From Desulfomicrobium sp. ZS1 (GTDB lineage: Bacteria; Desulfobacterota; Desulfovibrionia; Desulfovibrionales; Desulfomicrobiaceae): a DNA stretch of 64,000 bases. The first letter of the stretch is position 1; every line of letters begins with the position of its first letter. Under the pieces are notes generated by a model, which saw only the letters and a program-made list of their open reading frames with translations, was not told the origin of the DNA and searched no databases. Made by a program: the position numbers and the translations under genes. The DNA lies in NCBI RefSeq assembly GCF_024204645.1, contig NZ_CP100351.1, positions 2,170,001 through 2,234,000 on the forward strand. Direction: 5' to 3'. Positions 61,260 through 64,000 of this stretch are shown here, one piece after another.

Positions 61260-63263
61260 ATGTCTCTTTCAAGATATGCTCAGATACGCTGGTTGGCCAT
61301 CTTCCTGGGCACCTGGCTGATTATTTTTTTTCTGACCCGCCTCGTCTTGCTGGCAAGTCACTTTGGTGATGTCAATACGACATTGTTCGGTGTTCTGGGC
61401 ATCTTCGGGCTCGGTCTGGTCCATGACCTGAGTTTCCTCAGCTATGCGGCGCTACCCGTGGCTTTGTATCTTGCGCTGTGTCCCGCAACAATCTGGCGAC
61501 GCCGATGGCATCAAGGCCTGTTGCGCAGCCTGATCGGGTTCAGCCTCTTCGTCATGCTCTTCACGGCCGTTTCGGAATGGATGTTCTGGGACGAGTTTGG
61601 GGTGCGCTTCAATTTCATCGCCGTCGATTACCTTGTTTATTCCAACGAGGTCATCAACAATATATTGGAATCGTATCCCGTTTATCCCCTTTTGGCGATG
61701 CTGGTCGTGATCTCGGCGGTCGGGATTGTCGTGTCGGGCAAGGTGATCGATCAAGCTCTCGGGGCACCCCTCTTGTCGCGGCGCGGGCGCGGGCTTCTGT
61801 TCGCGGCGGTCGCCGGAACGTGCCTGCTCGTGACCGTCGCCGTGGGGCAGGACTTCCCCGCTGGTGGCGGAAACACTGTGCAGCGCGAACTTGCGGGCAA
61901 CGGACCTTTCCAGTTTTTCGCAGCGTTCCGCAACAACGAACTCGACTACTATCAACTCTACGCCACATTGCCCGATGAGACTCTCGGCGGTTTGCTCCGC
62001 CAGGAAGTGGCCGAACCCAATGCCCGCTTTATGAGCGCGAACCCCTTGGATATCCGTCGCGTCATTGACAACCCAGGGGAGTTCAGGCGGCTTAATGTCA
62101 TTCTGGTCACGGTCGAAAGTTTGAGCGCGAAATACCTTGGGTGTTTCGGTGATTCTCGCAACTTGACACCGAATTTGGACCGGTTGCGGTCGGAGAGCGT
62201 GTTTTTTAACAATTTCTACGCAACTGGCACACGCACGGACCGAGGCTTAGAAGCTATCACGCTGTCCATACCTCCGACCCCGGGGCGATCCATTGTCAAG
62301 CGCCTCGGTCGGGAAACCGGATACGCCAGCCTTGGCAGACAACTGGAGGCCCGAGGCTACGACAGCGTCTTCCTGTACGGCGGACGCGGTTATTTCGACA
62401 ACATGAACGCGTTCTTCGGCGGCAATGGATACCGTATCATCGATCAGAGCAGCGTCCCCGAGAAAGAGATAACCTTCAAGAACGCCTGGGGAATGTGCGA
62501 CGAGAACCTGTACAGCCAGGCGCTGCGGCAGGCGGACATCGATCACGCCGTGGGCAAGCCTTTTTTCTTCCAACTTATGACCACCTCGAATCACCGTCCC
62601 TACTCCTATCCCGAGGGCCGCATCGACATTCCTTCAGGATATGGCCGGGAAGGTGCCCTCAAATACACGGACTACGCCATCGGAGAATTTTTGAATCAGG
62701 CACGGCAAAAACCTTGGTTTGAAAAGACGGTTTTCGTCTTTGTCGCCGACCATACGGCGGGGAGCGCAGGCAAGGAAGACCTGCCGGTTGCCAAATATCG
62801 AATCCCGTTGTTCATCTACTCTCCCAACATACTCAAAGCGCAGGAGGTTTCAATGCTCTCCAGCCAGATTGATCTGGCCCCGACACTGCTTGGCCTCTTG
62901 AACCTGGATTATACATCGACCTTTTTTGGACGCAACGTATTGCGCGAGGATGGTGCTTCAGGGCGGGCGCTGATCGGAAATTACCAGCATCTTGGTCTGT
63001 TTGATGGTCAGAGCCTTGCGATTTTGAGCCCTCGTCGGGGCATGCGCCGCCATGACGACGCCCTGGGGCTGAGCGATGAATCAAGCGTCAGTGCCGCCGA
63101 TCCTCTGATGCGCCGTGATATTGCGTATTACCAAGGTGCCAGCCACGCATTCAAGGCGGGTCTTCTCCGTTGGCAAAGCAATGGTTTGAAAGAGATTGGC
63201 AAAGAAAATTCAAATCCATCTCGCTCCGTTTCATTATCACCCCGAACCCATCCGGAGAGTTGA
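61260..63263 (+). CDS. LTA-synthase-like sulfatase-fold phosphotransferase
   Basis: This 667-aa inner-membrane enzyme has five N-terminal helices (about residues 10-210) and a periplasmic alkaline-phosphatase/sulfatase-like domain (about 275-600). Key segments are LNVILVTVESLSAKYLGCFG, the nucleophile region YATGTRTDRGLEAITLSIPPTPG, FQLMTTSNHRPYSYP and VFVADHTAGSAG. In Gram-negative bacteria related enzymes transfer phosphoglycerol or phosphoethanolamine to glucans or lipid A. GGAG precedes the start. The stop overlaps the start of the glycosyltransferase gene, so the two act together. The acceptor is not identifiable from sequence. Confidence 0.88.
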   Translation: MSLSRYAQIRWLAIFLGTWLIIFFLTRLVLLASHFGDVNTTLFGVLGIFGLGLVHDLSFLSYAALPVALYLALCPATIWRRRWHQGLLRSLIGFSLFVMLFTAVSEWMFWDEFGVRFNFIAVDYLVYSNEVINNILESYPVYPLLAMLVVISAVGIVVSGKVIDQALGAPLLSRRGRGLLFAAVAGTCLLVTVAVGQDFPAGGGNTVQRELAGNGPFQFFAAFRNNELDYYQLYATLPDETLGGLLRQEVAEPNARFMSANPLDIRRVIDNPGEFRRLNVILVTVESLSAKYLGCFGDSRNLTPNLDRLRSESVFFNNFYATGTRTDRGLEAITLSIPPTPGRSIVKRLGRETGYASLGRQLEARGYDSVFLYGGRGYFDNMNAFFGGNGYRIIDQSSVPEKEITFKNAWGMCDENLYSQALRQADIDHAVGKPFFFQLMTTSNHRPYSYPEGRIDIPSGYGREGALKYTDYAIGEFLNQARQKPWFEKTVFVFVADHTAGSAGKEDLPVAKYRIPLFIYSPNILKAQEVSMLSSQIDLAPTLLGLLNLDYTSTFFGRNVLREDGASGRALIGNYQHLGLFDGQSLAILSPRRGMRRHDDALGLSDESSVSAADPLMRRDIAYYQGASHAFKAGLLRWQSNGLKEIGKENSNPSRSVSLSPRTHPES

Positions 63264-64000
63264 TGTCTGCCCCCTGTCTTCGTTCGGCGGCCTTGCTGGG
63301 CGGCTTGCTTGGCCTATTGATTCTGCTTTATGCTGGGATATTCGCCCATCGGGCCGTGCTGGGTGTGGATATAATGGAGGCCCGCAACCTCATCACTGCA
63401 AGAGAAATGATCGAAACAGGACACTGGTTTCTGCCCACACTGCATGGGGAGCCGCGCCTGGCCAAACCACCCCTGCCGACATGGCTCACGGCCGGGGCCA
63501 TGTTGCTCGGCAATGCCGGGCTGGACACGGATCTAACGGTGAATCGCATCCCCTCGGCCTTGGCCGGTTTGCTTCTTGCTGTCTCACTTTTCGGACTGAC
63601 CCGCTTTTGGACGAAAAGCGCAGCTGCGGCCTCGTGGAGCACAGCCTTTTTGACCACCAGCTACATGTTCGTGCTCATGGCCCGCCGCAACAGTTGGGAC
63701 ATTTATTGCCATGCTTTCATGCTGGCCGCGATATGGGGTGTGGCGGTGATTGTCGAATCCCCCACGCCCAGGAGAAAGCTGTCCGTGGGAACAGGCCTGC
63801 TGCTTGGTTTGTCGGGCTTGAGCAAGGGACCTGTCAGCTATTACGCGCTGCTACTGCCTTTTGCCATCGCACTGCTGGCCACCGGGGCAAAGGCGGGTAT
63901 TCGTTCGCATCTTCGGGATCTGGGTCTGGCACTGAGAATCGGCGTGGCACTGTCTTCAGTCTGGTCCATGGTTGCATGGGTGGCGATGCCCCACGATTTT
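63263..64000 (+). CDS. ArnT/PMT-like glycosyltransferase (GT39/GT83 type), N-terminal part cut by window edge
   Basis: I translated an open frame from ATG 63263 to the right edge (246 codons). A first membrane helix (ALLGGLLGLLILLYAGIFA) is followed by the family signature: the aspartate of VLGVDIMEARNLITAREMIE, then TGHWFLPTLHGEPRLAKPPL. These fit the lipid-linked sugar transferases that decorate lipid A or proteins at the periplasmic face. More helices follow. The start overlaps the preceding stop (TGATG). Together with the upstream phosphotransferase and two-component system it suggests regulated modification of the outer surface. Confidence 0.87.
   Translation, partial: MSAPCLRSAALLGGLLGLLILLYAGIFAHRAVLGVDIMEARNLITAREMIETGHWFLPTLHGEPRLAKPPLPTWLTAGAMLLGNAGLDTDLTVNRIPSALAGLLLAVSLFGLTRFWTKSAAAASWSTAFLTTSYMFVLMARRNSWDIYCHAFMLAAIWGVAVIVESPTPRRKLSVGTGLLLGLSGLSKGPVSYYALLLPFAIALLATGAKAGIRSHLRDLGLALRIGVALSSVWSMVAWVAMPHDF

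Overview
The window reads as chromosome of a Gram-negative, strictly anaerobic sulfate-reducing bacterium of the Desulfovibrionales type; a Desulfomicrobium/Desulfovibrio relative is my inference. The support is a periplasmic FdhAB-type formate dehydrogenase without a membrane anchor, a class I hybrid cluster protein beside a flavodiiron protein, a double-cubane-cluster reductase with its activase, RND and lipoprotein envelope systems, and moderately GC-rich coding DNA separated by AT-rich intergenic stretches. I saw no tRNA, rRNA, CRISPR array, prophage or intact insertion sequence.

Layout. (1) 1-8332: the N-terminal part of a large RTX adhesin (minus strand, cut by the left edge) diverges from its type I secretion ATPase and membrane fusion protein, followed by two paralogous NarL-type response regulators. 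(2) 8333-20524: mixed housekeeping and transport: a disulfide-reductase-like flavoprotein, an SLC13-type anion transporter, a BCCT betaine-type transporter, TrmO, a coiled-coil protein, a ketopantoate reductase, a TPR protein, a possible divergent RelA/SpoT-fold protein and Lgt. (3) 20775-30686: a sulfur/arsenic island. On the minus strand, ArsR, a DUF318-type permease, a thioredoxin-like fragment, rhodanese, TauE, rhodanese, TauE and a PAS-PAS-GGDEF protein follow each other with tiny gaps or overlaps. On the plus strand are a second ArsR, two thioredoxin-fold proteins, a CcdA-type electron carrier, an ACR3 arsenite pump and a thioredoxin-type arsenate reductase. (4) 31053-37412: a decayed Rpn-type gene and an RND tripartite efflux operon. 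(5) 37643-39880: an Lpp-like alanine-rich lipoprotein between two L,D-transpeptidases. (6) 40302-42840: a chemoreceptor and CheW, then a dense cluster of short palindromic repeats. (7) 43390-51224, minus strand: TetR, membrane fusion protein, ABC permease, ABC ATPase, CBS-pair protein and HPP membrane protein as one overlapping operon, followed by the flavodiiron protein and Hcp. (8) 51461-53511: double-cubane reductase and activase. (9) 54416-59175: formate dehydrogenase (cysteine, not selenocysteine, at the metal-ligand position) and a PP2C-type phosphatase. (10) 59179-64000: an OmpR-type two-component system divergent from an LTA-synthase-like phosphotransferase and an ArnT-like glycosyltransferase (cut by the right edge), probably an envelope-modification locus.

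The observations most worth following are: a 127-bp element present twice with terminal inverted repeats and a compensatory base-pair change; the transpeptidase-lipoprotein-transpeptidase cluster; the sulfur-exporter/rhodanese operon whose last gene is a diguanylate cyclase; and the ABC exporter-CBS-HPP operon placed directly before a nitrosative/oxidative stress pair.
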